Assembly: GCA_002070275.1 (NCBI GenBank)
Contig: MWCY01000017.1
Coordinates: 1-60,991 of the forward strand
DNA length: 60,991 bases
Source of the DNA: Candidatus Hydrogenedentes bacterium ADurb.Bin170
GTDB lineage: Bacteria; Hydrogenedentota; Hydrogenedentia; Hydrogenedentales; CAITNO01
Reading direction: 5' to 3'
Shown here one piece after another: positions 35,822 to 44,818 of this stretch. The position numbers were made by a program, and so were the translations under genes. The notes below the pieces were generated by a model. That model had not been told where the DNA came from. It did not search any database and saw nothing but the letters and a program-made list of their open reading frames with translations. Within the stretch, counting starts at the first letter, position 1; each line of letters opens with the position of its first letter.

Positions 35822-37780
35822 CTATATTCTAATAACGCGCAAATATTCTTCCGGGTTCACACTGCCTTCCAGTACTTTCTGAAGGCAGTGGCTTGCAAGA
35901 GTCTGGTAGCCAGCCATTTTAGAGATTTTATCTGCAGACGCCTCGTTAATAATTTCTTCCCTGATCTCCGGGGTAATTTCGAGGACTTCAAAAACACCTG
36001 TTCTCCCGGAGTGTCCTGTGAAGTGGCAAATAGGGCACCCAGTGCTTCGGTACAATTTCTTTGTGTTTGCCGGCAGTCCCAAGGAAGTTAACAGACCAAT
36101 CTCCGGTTTAAAGGGTTTTCTGCAATGAGAACACATTTTGCGTACCAGACGCTGCCCGATAACAGCTGTCAATGCCGCCGCAATAAGAAATGGAGGCACA
36201 CCCATGTTTCTCAATGTGCTGATTGCTTCTATGGCATCGTTGGTATGCAAGGTGCTGAATACCAGATGCCCTGTCATTGCGGCGCGGATTGCAATCTGCG
36301 CTGTCTCAGGGTCACGAATTTCACCGACAAGCAGTACATCTATATCCTGGCGCAGTGCTGCACGTAAGGTGCTGGCAAAAGTCAGATTGATGTCGGGATC
36401 GATCTGTACCTGGTTAATTCCGGGCAACTGATATTCCACAGGATCTTCCAGGGTAACAATGCTCTCTGTCAATGCATCTTTCTGGTTTAATGCGGCATAT
36501 AATGTGGTGGTTTTTCCGCTTCCTGTCGGTCCTGTAACAAGAATCATCCCGTATGGCTGAGAAATGATATGCCTCATTTTTATTTCATTATCAGCGCTTA
36601 ATCCCAGATCTTTTAAACCGGACAAAACCGTGGTCTGGTCCAGCAGGCGCAGCACAACACGTTCACCCAGATAGGTGGGCAATGTTGCTACACGAACATC
36701 GTACTCCTTTTCCCCCAATGTGATGCTTATATGTCCGTCCTGCGGATGCCTGGTTTCAGTAATATCCAAATCAGCTATGATCTTAATCCGTGAAACAACA
36801 GCCGGATGCTGATGTTGGGGAATGCTCATTACATCGTGCAGAATTCCGTCTATTCTGTACCGCACCCGGGATTCAGGGTCGTGGGGGTCGATATGAATAT
36901 CCGTCGCTCCGGAATTGACAGCACCTTCAATAATCGTCGATACCATCTGCACGACAGTTGCTCCGGCAGCCGCCTGAGCAATTTCATGAAAACGTCGTGC
37001 ATTGCTTTCAGCTGCACCATCAGCTGGGTTCTGGGGTGACGACAGCACTTCGCCCTTCTCTGCTGCTTCCGAGGAACTTACAGGAGGCTGCCCGGTACTC
37101 CAGGCTTGAAGCGGAAGAGCCGCCATTTCTTCTATTTTTCCGTCTTTTAATGCCTGATAACGCGCCACTATTTCAGCTTCAATATCTTCACACGAAGTGA
37201 GCATTGCATGGATTTCCTTCCCGAGAAGGACGCCCAAGTCTTTCAGCCTTTCTCTTGCCTGAGGACTGTTGATTAAAACCATAAGCCTGTCATTTTCGCA
37301 GGCAACAGGTACCATAGCGTTCCGGATGGCAATATTTTCCGGAACTGCATTCAATGCATCGACTTCGCTATAGGTCTCTTCAATAGAAACGTATTCCATA
37401 CCAAACTGTCGGGCCAGGGCTTTTGCGATTCCTTCTCTGGTGACCAGTTGTTTTTCAAGAAGGATATTCCCAAGAAGCCTGCCGCTTGTTTTCTGCTCGT
37501 CGAGAGCATCATTCAGCTGCTCTCTGGTAATTAACTCGGTTTCTAATAGAGCATCGCCTAATGAAAACTGCTCGGATCGCCCTGTTCTGGTATGAAATTC
37601 GTAGCGCAGCACTTTTTCAAGGGTTTCAAAAGAAATTTTCCTCTGCTGCAGAAGAATTTTCAGCCATGGCGTGCCTGTTTCCGCTTCGCGTTCACGGGCG
37701 GCCTTCAGTTCTTCCATGGTTATCAGATCTTGTTTGACAAGTCCCTCGCCTCTGAGTAATTCTTCTCTACTGTCGTTCAT
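35822..37780 (-). CDS. Type IV pilus/type II secretion assembly ATPase (PilB/GspE family)
   Basis: Hexameric ATPase that drives pseudopilus or pilus extension. N-terminal MshEN/GspE-N repeats (about 75-210) and a low-complexity linker lead to the ATPase core: Walker A GPTGSGKT (417-424), Asp box TLEDPVEY (443-450), Walker B VGEIRD (485-490), and the His box around GHLVFSTLHTND. A zinc-type tetracysteine is present (Cys550, Cys553, Cys582, Cys585), as in PilB and GspE. The 652 residues are long for GspE and closer to PilB. GAGGAGG precedes the ATG. No pilC, pilT, pilQ or peptidase is near; its substrates may include the pseudopilins at 43820 and 47986. Confidence 0.93.
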   Translation of the reverse strand: MNDSREELLRGEGLVKQDLITMEELKAAREREAETGTPWLKILLQQRKISFETLEKVLRYEFHTRTGRSEQFSLGDALLETELITREQLNDALDEQKTSGRLLGNILLEKQLVTREGIAKALARQFGMEYVSIEETYSEVDALNAVPENIAIRNAMVPVACENDRLMVLINSPQARERLKDLGVLLGKEIHAMLTSCEDIEAEIVARYQALKDGKIEEMAALPLQAWSTGQPPVSSSEAAEKGEVLSSPQNPADGAAESNARRFHEIAQAAAGATVVQMVSTIIEGAVNSGATDIHIDPHDPESRVRYRIDGILHDVMSIPQHQHPAVVSRIKIIADLDITETRHPQDGHISITLGEKEYDVRVATLPTYLGERVVLRLLDQTTVLSGLKDLGLSADNEIKMRHIISQPYGMILVTGPTGSGKTTTLYAALNQKDALTESIVTLEDPVEYQLPGINQVQIDPDINLTFASTLRAALRQDIDVLLVGEIRDPETAQIAIRAAMTGHLVFSTLHTNDAIEAISTLRNMGVPPFLIAAALTAVIGQRLVRKMCSHCRKPFKPEIGLLTSLGLPANTKKLYRSTGCPICHFTGHSGRTGVFEVLEITPEIREEIINEASADKISKMAGYQTLASHCLQKVLEGSVNPEEYLRVIRI

Positions 37781-37808
37781 CGCAAACCTCCTCAGCTAAT
37801 ATACTTTC

Positions 37809-37838
37809 ATTATAGGTATTCTGCAAAGAGATTCGCAA
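37809..37838 (-). promoter_or_regulatory. Strong predicted promoter for the PilB/GspE gene
   Basis: On the minus strand, TTGCGA (37833-37838) and a perfect TATAAT (37809-37814) are 18 bases apart. The start would be near 37802, some 22 bases before the ATG, enough for the GAGGAGG site. Confidence 0.5.
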
Positions 37839-37849
37839 AACGCAAGCAG

Positions 37850-37877
37850 TTGAATAAACACTTTTGTTTTGTAACAG
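37850..37877 (+). promoter_or_regulatory. Possible promoter for the large GT-C/TPR gene
   Basis: TTGAAT (37850-37855) and TAACAG (37872-37877) with a 16-base spacer lie 27 bases before the ATG at 37905. No ribosome binding site follows, so either the leader is very short or the real start differs. Confidence 0.28.
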
Positions 37878-37904
37878 ATAAAAGCCTGTTTGTTTTTATC
37901 TTTC

Positions 37905-40900
37905 ATGCCTCTGTATAAAATGCTCAAGAAATTCTTAAAAAGATGTGATTTAAACACTTCGAATCAAGTACTATTTTCTACAGGGAAAACAACCGTTCGG
38001 CTTTGCAAGTATAGCGGAAGGCGAATTTTGCCGGAAAAGAATCTTTCAAGAATACCCATCAACGCATTTTTCTGCGAATTCTTTCTGATTGTGTTGCTTC
38101 TCAGTGCGCAATTATATGTGCTCCTGTCCTTCGCAGCACAAAAACCTGTGCTCATGAATACGCCTTTTCAGGCGTCTTTTTCACTTCTTACTCCTGCCGT
38201 ATTATTTGCTGGAGGTTACGGTCTCAGCACTACTGACACAGACGAGATCCCTGGGCTCAATGACTTTATTCTTCGAAAAGCAAAATCATTTGATGTAAAA
38301 CAATTCCCCGACAGCTTTGACAAACAGCCTCTTACGAACCCTCTTGGCCTGGATCACCTTTATTTTTTGTATATAATAGGCTGGCTCTGGCGTCTTTTTG
38401 GCGTGCATGAATTTCTCCTGGTCTACTTGTACTTTTTTATGCGCCTGTGCTGCGGGTTGTTTATTTACGGTCTATGCCGACTGGGCACTTCTCGCATCTT
38501 TTCTTTTTTAACCTCTCTTCTTATTGTGACCAGTCCGGCTTATATGGACCTTGATATCTCGCCTCGAGATTTCGGTAAAGCGCCCTTTATTCTCGCTTTT
38601 ATAGTCGTTGGACTATGGCTCGTCTTGCGCAGTCATTCATCTTGGCGCTTTCTTTTGTTATCTCTCTTTACAGGCACCTTACTTGGAATTGGCTATGGAG
38701 TAAGGCCGGATGTATTAATTTGCCTTCCCATGGCGCTGCTTGTAATCGGCGTTCTGGCAAAGATTCGAGCAAGAAAACGTCCTCTCTGGCATTTGGCCGG
38801 CACAATTTTATTACTGGCCTCCTTTTTCTTTTTAACGAGGCCGATTTTCCAGGCATCGGCGCTTGAGGGAAATCATCGCCTATCTGTTCATCTCATTTGC
38901 ATAGGCATGTTGCAAAGCATAGAAAACAACTTGCTTCCTGCCGATCAACCTTATACACTTATGCCCGAAGGTGTTGGAGGTGAAGCGCCCAGTTATTCAA
39001 TTATTAAAACACTCGCGCAGCGAAATGGTGACTCTGAGCCTCTGATTAACGCTTACAGTTCGGAATATGAACGCTTTTCAGGAAAACGGAACACCTTTGT
39101 TTTTATTGATCCTTATCTTTTTTATCACGGAACCGGGTATTCCCATTACGGGCGTGTGTTTCTCTTTCGCCTGATCGAGTACTTTCCTGCTGATTTCATT
39201 CTCCGTGCCTGGCGTGCCACTGCTGTGCTCTTTCAGTTAAATAACATCTATGCCGCCTCTATGCCTAACGCAGACGCTTTTCCAGGCAGCGTGCTGTCTG
39301 CGCTTATAAAACTGCAGCGCTGTCTGACAGACCACACTGCGCATTTCGGAATGGCTTATTTCATTACTGCTCTTATCGGTTTAGCATCTGTTAACCTGCC
39401 GGCGGCACTCATCATATCGCTCTTCTTTCTTTGGTTTGCGGGATACCCAAGCCTTCAATATGAATTCCGCCATGCTTTTTATTTGTCTTTCATCCCACTG
39501 CTGGCTTTAGGGTTCTGCGCAGAAAATGTATTGAAAATATCACGTGCTGTATTTTTAAACAAAACAGTACACACTTCCCCATTATCTGCACGTATTGCTC
39601 TTCGTCGCGCTTTTCTTTTTGTACTGTTGCTGCTCGTTTCTTATGCTCTTCCCCTGACGATCCTTCGTGCATATCAACATTCAAAAGTGACAGCCCTTGC
39701 AGAAGAAATCAAAAAGAGCCCCCGATCTCCGGTAGAAGTAAACATATCTTTCCGCGATAACAGAGTTGTCCTGTCTCCACAAAAGCCTCTGCAGGGGCTG
39801 GCTGCTTCTGAGGGGCTTCTGCCAGGTGAAGTCAATTGGACGTATGCTTCTCTTGTTTTTGACAGCTACGGGCAAAATATACCGGTTACTCTTCATTACA
39901 AAACAGACCGTTTCTTCAATAATTTTACGCATTCACAGGTGCTTGAAGGATGCCGGGACACGAAAACAGGTCATATTGAATTCTGCTTCCCTATCTATGA
40001 AACAGATAATACATACAGCATGGACATGCTGCCTGTATTTCTTCAAACGTATCCAGTACTACGTGAGTTTGTCCACGATGACACATCTCTTGCAGAACAA
40101 AACTGGTGGCGGCGAGGTAAATTCGAAGGGATCTCCTTTCCGGAAGAATATTTTCCGTTTTTTCGGGGATTTACTGAAATAGAGGCAGGCGATTCTGTGC
40201 CAATTCTTCCTTTTCTAACGATACCGCAGGAGATGCAGTGTTTGCGTACACACAAAAGCGGACCCTGGGAACAGGCTTTAAGCCGATGGAAAAACAACAC
40301 CGCACCTGAACAGCCTGCATTGCATTTTGACACTGTCTGGCATATTAAAGACACATTCCCTACAGCAAAATCCTGGCAGCTTCCAAAAACACCTCTCCTT
40401 CCCTCCGATTCTGTAAATATGCTGTGCAATCAGTGGGCTGAATTAATTCACTTTTACCCATTTCTTAAATCCGTCGCTGTAGAAGATATGCTGAATTACG
40501 CAGGCATGCTAAAAGAAAAGGGACAAGACTGGCTGGCTGAAGAGTCCTGTAAAATCGCACAGAAGTGGGCGGACGCAGATCCCTACCCATTCATGAGGCT
40601 GGGGGAATTACAGGAACAGAACAATGAGGCGGAACAGGCCATTACGTCTTATTACAAAGCGCTTCTTGTGTATCCTTATTTACCGGATACAGCGGAGCGC
40701 ATGGATCGTCTGGTTCTGTCCCTTAAAGATCATAAAGCTTGTGCTGATCTATGGAAAAAAATCAGTGCTGCCCGCCCGGATGATCTGTTTGCGGGAATGC
40801 GGCTGGGACTTCATTATGAATCTGCATCTTTATATTCAGAAGCGTTGCTTGCTTTTGAAAATGTGCTGCAGTATCACCCCGACAATCCCGATGTAAGACT

Positions 40901-41090
40901 GTCCCTCGTGCGCTGTTTCGTTACTCTTGGAGAACCCCGGAAAGCACTGCCCATTTTGAAATCTGTTCTGGATATTCAGCCTGATTACAAAGTGCTCGTT
41001 CAGCAGCATGCCGCTATGATGGCAGAGTTACTTTCCTCCAGAGGTGCGCTTTCAGAAGCCGCCTTATTTTTTGAACTTGCAGCGTCTTAA
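37905..41090 (+). CDS. Large GT-C-type membrane protein with C-terminal TPRs
   Basis: A 1061-residue protein: a basic N-terminus, one helix near 55-75, then about ten transmembrane segments to residue 570 with GT-C-like loops (FGVHEFLLVYLYFFMR, SPAYMDLDISPRDFG), a periplasmic beta-rich part (about 590-790) and TPR repeats at the end (about 840-1055, for example AEQAITSYYKALLVYPYLPDTAERM). It resembles the GT-C plus TPR design of the 31459 gene, but is longer and only distantly similar. Role inferred: surface glycan or protein glycosylation. The start is uncertain: ATG 37905 and 37920 and TTG 37890 are all in frame, and none has a clear ribosome site. Confidence 0.72.
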   Translation: MPLYKMLKKFLKRCDLNTSNQVLFSTGKTTVRLCKYSGRRILPEKNLSRIPINAFFCEFFLIVLLLSAQLYVLLSFAAQKPVLMNTPFQASFSLLTPAVLFAGGYGLSTTDTDEIPGLNDFILRKAKSFDVKQFPDSFDKQPLTNPLGLDHLYFLYIIGWLWRLFGVHEFLLVYLYFFMRLCCGLFIYGLCRLGTSRIFSFLTSLLIVTSPAYMDLDISPRDFGKAPFILAFIVVGLWLVLRSHSSWRFLLLSLFTGTLLGIGYGVRPDVLICLPMALLVIGVLAKIRARKRPLWHLAGTILLLASFFFLTRPIFQASALEGNHRLSVHLICIGMLQSIENNLLPADQPYTLMPEGVGGEAPSYSIIKTLAQRNGDSEPLINAYSSEYERFSGKRNTFVFIDPYLFYHGTGYSHYGRVFLFRLIEYFPADFILRAWRATAVLFQLNNIYAASMPNADAFPGSVLSALIKLQRCLTDHTAHFGMAYFITALIGLASVNLPAALIISLFFLWFAGYPSLQYEFRHAFYLSFIPLLALGFCAENVLKISRAVFLNKTVHTSPLSARIALRRAFLFVLLLLVSYALPLTILRAYQHSKVTALAEEIKKSPRSPVEVNISFRDNRVVLSPQKPLQGLAASEGLLPGEVNWTYASLVFDSYGQNIPVTLHYKTDRFFNNFTHSQVLEGCRDTKTGHIEFCFPIYETDNTYSMDMLPVFLQTYPVLREFVHDDTSLAEQNWWRRGKFEGISFPEEYFPFFRGFTEIEAGDSVPILPFLTIPQEMQCLRTHKSGPWEQALSRWKNNTAPEQPALHFDTVWHIKDTFPTAKSWQLPKTPLLPSDSVNMLCNQWAELIHFYPFLKSVAVEDMLNYAGMLKEKGQDWLAEESCKIAQKWADADPYPFMRLGELQEQNNEAEQAITSYYKALLVYPYLPDTAERMDRLVLSLKDHKACADLWKKISAARPDDLFAGMRLGLHYESASLYSEALLAFENVLQYHPDNPDVRLSLVRCFVTLGEPRKALPILKSVLDIQPDYKVLVQQHAAMMAELLSSRGALSEAALFFELAAS

Positions 41091-41150
41091 CGAAAAAGGA
41101 ACCGGGGCGCAGAGTGACCTTCCTCTTGCGACCTTGCCGAAATAACGATG

Positions 41151-43100
41151 TCACGCTTTCGCTTTTAAGGATTGCAATGCGGAAGCAGCCATACTTTTAG
41201 CCAGTTCTTCCTCTCCAAGAAAAACTTCGCCTATCCCCTCCCGTTTCAGCAGATTTGCCTCCATTTCGCATCCTGTCCGGATGATAATTTCAATAGAAGG
41301 ATTCAGTTCTTTTGCAATTTCCGCCATACGTCTTACCTTCATGGTATCCGGTGTGGCAATCACGAGTACTGATGCTTTTGAGACATGCGCCTGCGCTATG
41401 GTCATTTCAGAGGCAGCGTCTCCGGACACAGCAACAATGCCGTCTTTGCGAAGACGCTCAACAATTTCCCGGTCCTGTTCGGCGACTACAAAAGGGATCC
41501 CTTTTTCTTTTAAGCAGGCGCAAATACGGGAGCCCACTCTGCCATACCCGACAACGACAACTTGCTTCGATAGAAACTGCCGGGCTGTGTTACTGGGAAG
41601 CATCACAAGGCTGTCGTCCAAATCAACAGAGGGAAATGATCTTGATCGGGGCAGCAATATGGCTTCGCCAGCGTTCTTTAATGCGCCGGATTCGCCCAGC
41701 AACAGCAGGATGTCATAAGGCTCTATCACCGTCTGCCCTTTAGGAACTATAAAATCATCTCCGCGGCCAATCAGAAGAATCAGCACCTCCGAAGGAATAT
41801 CCAATTCCCCTATTGTTTTACCAACAGCAGCCATATTGGGCAAGACTTCAATTTCTCTTGTCTCCCCTTGCATCTGCCCGCTGCGCTGAATTTCCAATGA
41901 ATATTGCGGGCGCGCCTGCATGGGATCATCGACTTTTAAAAAGCGCGCCACAGGCATCAGCATGATGCCCTGAATGAGCACTGAAGTCAAAACGATAAAG
42001 AACACAATATTAAAAATCATGGAGGAGCCCTCGAATCCCGCCGCAAGAGGAAAAGTGGCGAGAACGATGGGTACGGCTCCCCGAAGCCCTGTCCAGGCAG
42101 TCAACAGCTGTTCCGGCAAGGTAAATTCACTTTTCCAGAGCCCAAGAAAAACAGCAACCGGTCGGGCAACAAGCATAAGGAAGGTGGCAACAAGCAGCGC
42201 CTTCCCGGCTACATGCAGTAATTCTGAAGGGTTTACCAATAGTCCCAGCACAATAAACAGCATGATCTGCATGAGCCACGCCAGTCCGTCATGAAATTTT
42301 ATGACCGCCAGCCGGTAGCGGAAATCTGAACTGTTCAAAAGAATTCCACACACATACAATGCCACGAAACCGTTACTGTGCAGAAAATCAGACAAACCGA
42401 AAGTGATCAGCACAATACCAATGCTTAAAACAGGATAGAGGCCTTCATAACCCAAATGAAGTTTGTTAAAAAGAAGCCTTGCCAGCCAGCCAGCGCCGAT
42501 ACCCAGCAATACACCTCCAAAAATATTGACGACAAAAGTTGCAGCAAGCCCGCCCCAATGCAGATTGGAGGCTGTCAGGATGGTTGTGAACGTCATCGTC
42601 AGCAAAACCGCCATAGGATCATTGCTTCCGGACTCAAATTCGAGTAAGGGCTTAAGATTTCCTTTCAATGTCACCCCGCTGCGCCGCATAATGGCGAATA
42701 CCGCAGCGGCATCCGTTGAAGATACAATAGATCCCAGCAGAAGCCCGGTTAAAAGCGTCATTCCCAGGGCAAGCCAGGAAAAAATACCTACCAGCACTGC
42801 CGTGATTACCACGCCGCCTGTGGCAAGAAAGATTCCCCGCCAGAGGACAGGGGAAATAATTGTCCAATGCGTATCGAGCCCGCCTGAAAAAAGAATAAAA
42901 GCCAGTGCGATAGTTCCACAGAAGTTGGCAAAATTCGCATCATTAAACACCAGCGCGCCCGGCCCTTCAGATCCTGCAAGCATGCCTACTACGAGAAAAA
43001 CGACCAGAGCCGGAATGCCGTATCGATCAGAAACCTGACTGGCAAGGACACTTGCCAGTACTAGCACACCCGCTATTAACATGACACCGGAATCTAACAT
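41151..43100 (-). CDS. K+/H+ antiporter (NhaP2/CvrA-like) with two RCK-type domains
   Basis: CPA1-type exchanger with about 12 transmembrane segments (residues 5-385), including SSTDAAAVFA and the ion-site ESGSND motif (about 155-160). Two cytoplasmic regulatory domains follow: an RCK_C/TrkA-C fold (about 400-475, VGKTIGELDIP, GDDFIVPKG) and a Rossmann TrkA-N fold (about 515-645) beginning VVVGYGRVGSR. Usual proteins carry either one or have TrkA-N first, so C before N is uncommon. It likely exchanges K+ or Na+ for protons, gated by a nucleotide or K+. The nikR gene ends 104 bases upstream on the same strand. Confidence 0.9.
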   Translation of the reverse strand: MLDSGVMLIAGVLVLASVLASQVSDRYGIPALVVFLVVGMLAGSEGPGALVFNDANFANFCGTIALAFILFSGGLDTHWTIISPVLWRGIFLATGGVVITAVLVGIFSWLALGMTLLTGLLLGSIVSSTDAAAVFAIMRRSGVTLKGNLKPLLEFESGSNDPMAVLLTMTFTTILTASNLHWGGLAATFVVNIFGGVLLGIGAGWLARLLFNKLHLGYEGLYPVLSIGIVLITFGLSDFLHSNGFVALYVCGILLNSSDFRYRLAVIKFHDGLAWLMQIMLFIVLGLLVNPSELLHVAGKALLVATFLMLVARPVAVFLGLWKSEFTLPEQLLTAWTGLRGAVPIVLATFPLAAGFEGSSMIFNIVFFIVLTSVLIQGIMLMPVARFLKVDDPMQARPQYSLEIQRSGQMQGETREIEVLPNMAAVGKTIGELDIPSEVLILLIGRGDDFIVPKGQTVIEPYDILLLLGESGALKNAGEAILLPRSRSFPSVDLDDSLVMLPSNTARQFLSKQVVVVGYGRVGSRICACLKEKGIPFVVAEQDREIVERLRKDGIVAVSGDAASEMTIAQAHVSKASVLVIATPDTMKVRRMAEIAKELNPSIEIIIRTGCEMEANLLKREGIGEVFLGEEELAKSMAASALQSLKAKA

Positions 43101-43204
43101 AGAAAAACCATTTTTAACTGCATTTTATGAAGATGTTTTTTACTAAACAGGATCAGGACTGACCAGTGCGGAAGAAAGCTAACGACGCCTGTTAATCCTC
43201 TATT

Positions 43205-43624
43205 TTACCCCAAGTCGGAACCGTCCGTTGCAAAACAAACCTGCGCATACTTTACCCCTTTGAACGTGCGCAGTTTGTCAGAAAGATCCTGCACTTTCTG
43301 CGCCTCTCCACGGAGCACAATCACTTCAAGGCAATTATCGTGATTAAGATGCACGTGCAAGGTCGAAACAATCAGGTCTTCATGATCATGCTGAAGCTCG
43401 GTCAGTTTTTCATTTAACTGGCGGGTATGGTGATCATAAATCATGGTCAAAGAAGCAGCGACTTGGGCCGCCGGATCCTGCCATTCTTCTTTTACCAGAG
43501 CGCCTCTAATTAAGTCCCTTATAGCCTCAGATCGATTGCTGTACCCCTTCTGCTCACAACTGGCGCTAAAAGCTTTCGCCAGGTCCTTGGGAAGTGTTAT
43601 AGAGATGCGCTCAAGATCTGACAC
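43205..43624 (-). CDS. nikR: Nickel-responsive transcriptional regulator NikR
   Basis: A 139-residue repressor with an N-terminal ribbon-helix-helix DNA-binding domain (RISITLPKDL, about 6-15) and a C-terminal ACT-like metal domain. The high-affinity nickel ligands are all kept: His79, His90, His92 (HVHLNHDNC) and Cys98, matching His76, His87, His89 and Cys95 of the E. coli protein. The start is GTG with GGAGG 9 bases upstream. It is divergent from a pseudopilin/metal-transporter operon, whose promoter lies about 45 bases from its own. The likely targets are that operon or itself, but no textbook NikR box is evident. Confidence 0.94.
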   Translation of the reverse strand: MSDLERISITLPKDLAKAFSASCEQKGYSNRSEAIRDLIRGALVKEEWQDPAAQVAASLTMIYDHHTRQLNEKLTELQHDHEDLIVSTLHVHLNHDNCLEVIVLRGEAQKVQDLSDKLRTFKGVKYAQVCFATDGSDLG

Positions 43625-43669
43625 AATAACATTCCTCCTACTGCTGAAAATATCTCTTTTAGAATGACC

Positions 43670-43699
43670 ATATTATCCTTTATGAAAAAAGAAAATCAA
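43670..43699 (-). promoter_or_regulatory. Predicted nikR promoter
   Basis: On the minus strand, TTGATT (43694-43699) and TAATAT (43670-43675) are 18 bases apart, 45 bases before the GTG of nikR. Divergent from the pseudopilin promoter at 43744-43773. Confidence 0.45.
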
Positions 43700-43743
43700 G
43701 AAATAAGAGTGATTTTATTAAAAAAAAGCGTTTCACTCAGGAG

Positions 43744-43773
43744 TTGCAAAGTACATTGATGAAATGATAATAT
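43744..43773 (+). promoter_or_regulatory. Predicted promoter of the pseudopilin/metal-transporter operon
   Basis: TTGCAA (43744-43749), 18 bases, and TAATAT (43768-43773). The start would be near 43780, about 40 bases before the ATG. A 10-base palindrome, ATAATATTAT, overlaps the -10 box, a possible control site of unknown owner. Confidence 0.4.
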
Positions 43774-43819
43774 TATTTTTGTTTTTGTAATACCATCTTG
43801 TGCTGTAGGGAATACTAAA

Positions 43820-44785
43820 ATGCTCAGTTCTTCTCGTCGCGGATTTACTCTAATCGAGTTATTGGTAGTCATTGCCATTATCGGTATTTTAGCGGCTATT
43901 CTGCTGCCTGCGTTGGCAAGGGCTCGTGAAGCAGCCCGACGCTCCTCCTGCCAGAATAATCTGAAGCAGTTTGGATTGGTTTTCAAAATGTATTCCAACG
44001 AAAGCCCGGGAGAGACTTTTCCGCCCTGTGCTCCCTTTGGCAACGGTTTTATGAATGGGATGACCTTATTCAGTGCGCCATCTGCTTTCAGTATTTACCC
44101 TGAATATCTCAGCGATCTTTCTGTGGCAAAATGTCCGTCTGATGCCGGTGTTGATGGAGGAGGGACCTATGTAGCGACCCGCCTTCCTTCGTCAGGTGAT
44201 TTTGAGCAATGGGTTGAAGCGGCACGTGCTTCAGGCGATAAAATGTCGGAAAATTATTATCTTTGTGCACAGTTGGGCCGCTCTTATTTGTATAAGGGCT
44301 ATGTGGCGACTTCTATTGAAGAATATTATGGTATTTGGGGTGCCATGTGCGCCAAACCTTTTATTGAAGTTGTGCCTATCCTCCAGATTTCCGCTCCCGT
44401 TCGTTTTAAAGATTTTACCGGTGATCTGCCTATCACCGCCACCGGCTGGCCCTCTAATGTCGATAGTTCCGTAGCCCAAGGGACAGCGCAGACAGACAAA
44501 GTTCTCAGGCTTCGCGAAGGTATTGAACGTTTTTTAATTACCGACATTAACAATGCAAGCGGCAGCAACAGCGGACAAAGTGCAATTCCCGTGATGTGGG
44601 ATACCTATGGCAATCCAACAGACAGCAATGCAACGGCAGGAGGTGTAGTATTTAATCATATTCCGGGTGGGTGCAATGTTCTTTACATGGACGGACATGC
44701 CGCTTTTGTCCGTTATCCTGTACAATTTCCCATAACCGACGATCCAGGAATGGTTCTTGAAGGCAGCCATTTCGGGCTGCTTTAA
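43820..44785 (+). CDS. Type II/IV pseudopilin (DUF1559-type), first copy
   Basis: A prepilin with a short basic leader ending RRG, then FTLIELL with the conserved Glu at mature position 5 and a hydrophobic N-helix. Cleavage is expected after Gly8 by a prepilin peptidase. The globular C-terminal part ends with the [11 protein letters not shown] (H-x9-DG family) signature. The first 42 mature residues are identical to those of the copy at 47986. The 321 residues are much larger than true pilins, typical of this family in planctomycete-like bacteria, where function is unknown. AGGGAA precedes the ATG. A GC-rich hairpin at its end precedes the metal transporter. Confidence 0.92.
   Translation: MLSSSRRGFTLIELLVVIAIIGILAAILLPALARAREAARRSSCQNNLKQFGLVFKMYSNESPGETFPPCAPFGNGFMNGMTLFSAPSAFSIYPEYLSDLSVAKCPSDAGVDGGGTYVATRLPSSGDFEQWVEAARASGDKMSENYYLCAQLGRSYLYKGYVATSIEEYYGIWGAMCAKPFIEVVPILQISAPVRFKDFTGDLPITATGWPSNVDSSVAQGTAQTDKVLRLREGIERFLITDINNASGSNSGQSAIPVMWDTYGNPTDSNATAGGVVFNHIPGGCNVLYMDGHAAFVRYPVQFPITDDPGMVLEGSHFGLL
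44760..44783 (+). terminator. GC-rich hairpin at the pseudopilin 3' end, probable partial terminator
   Basis: AAGGCAGCC (44760-44768) pairs with GGCTGCTTT (44775-44783), nine pairs with one wobble and a 6-base loop, spanning into the stop codon and followed by only a short T tract. As the metal-transporter gene starts 33 bases later without a visible promoter, this may lower, rather than stop, read-through. Confidence 0.42.
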
Positions 44786-44818
44786 AATCGCCTTGCTCAC
44801 TTAAAAGCAACTTACACA

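Noticed and set aside
43625-43819. A NikR box of the GTATGA-N16-TCATAC type
   Set aside because: I found no pair of matching halves; only an A/T palindrome at the -10 box.
43696-44043. Similar-looking minus-strand frames here and at 47805-48122, seeming to be a small repeated protein family
   Set aside because: Both are the antisense of the conserved pseudopilin N-terminus, which explains their similarity.
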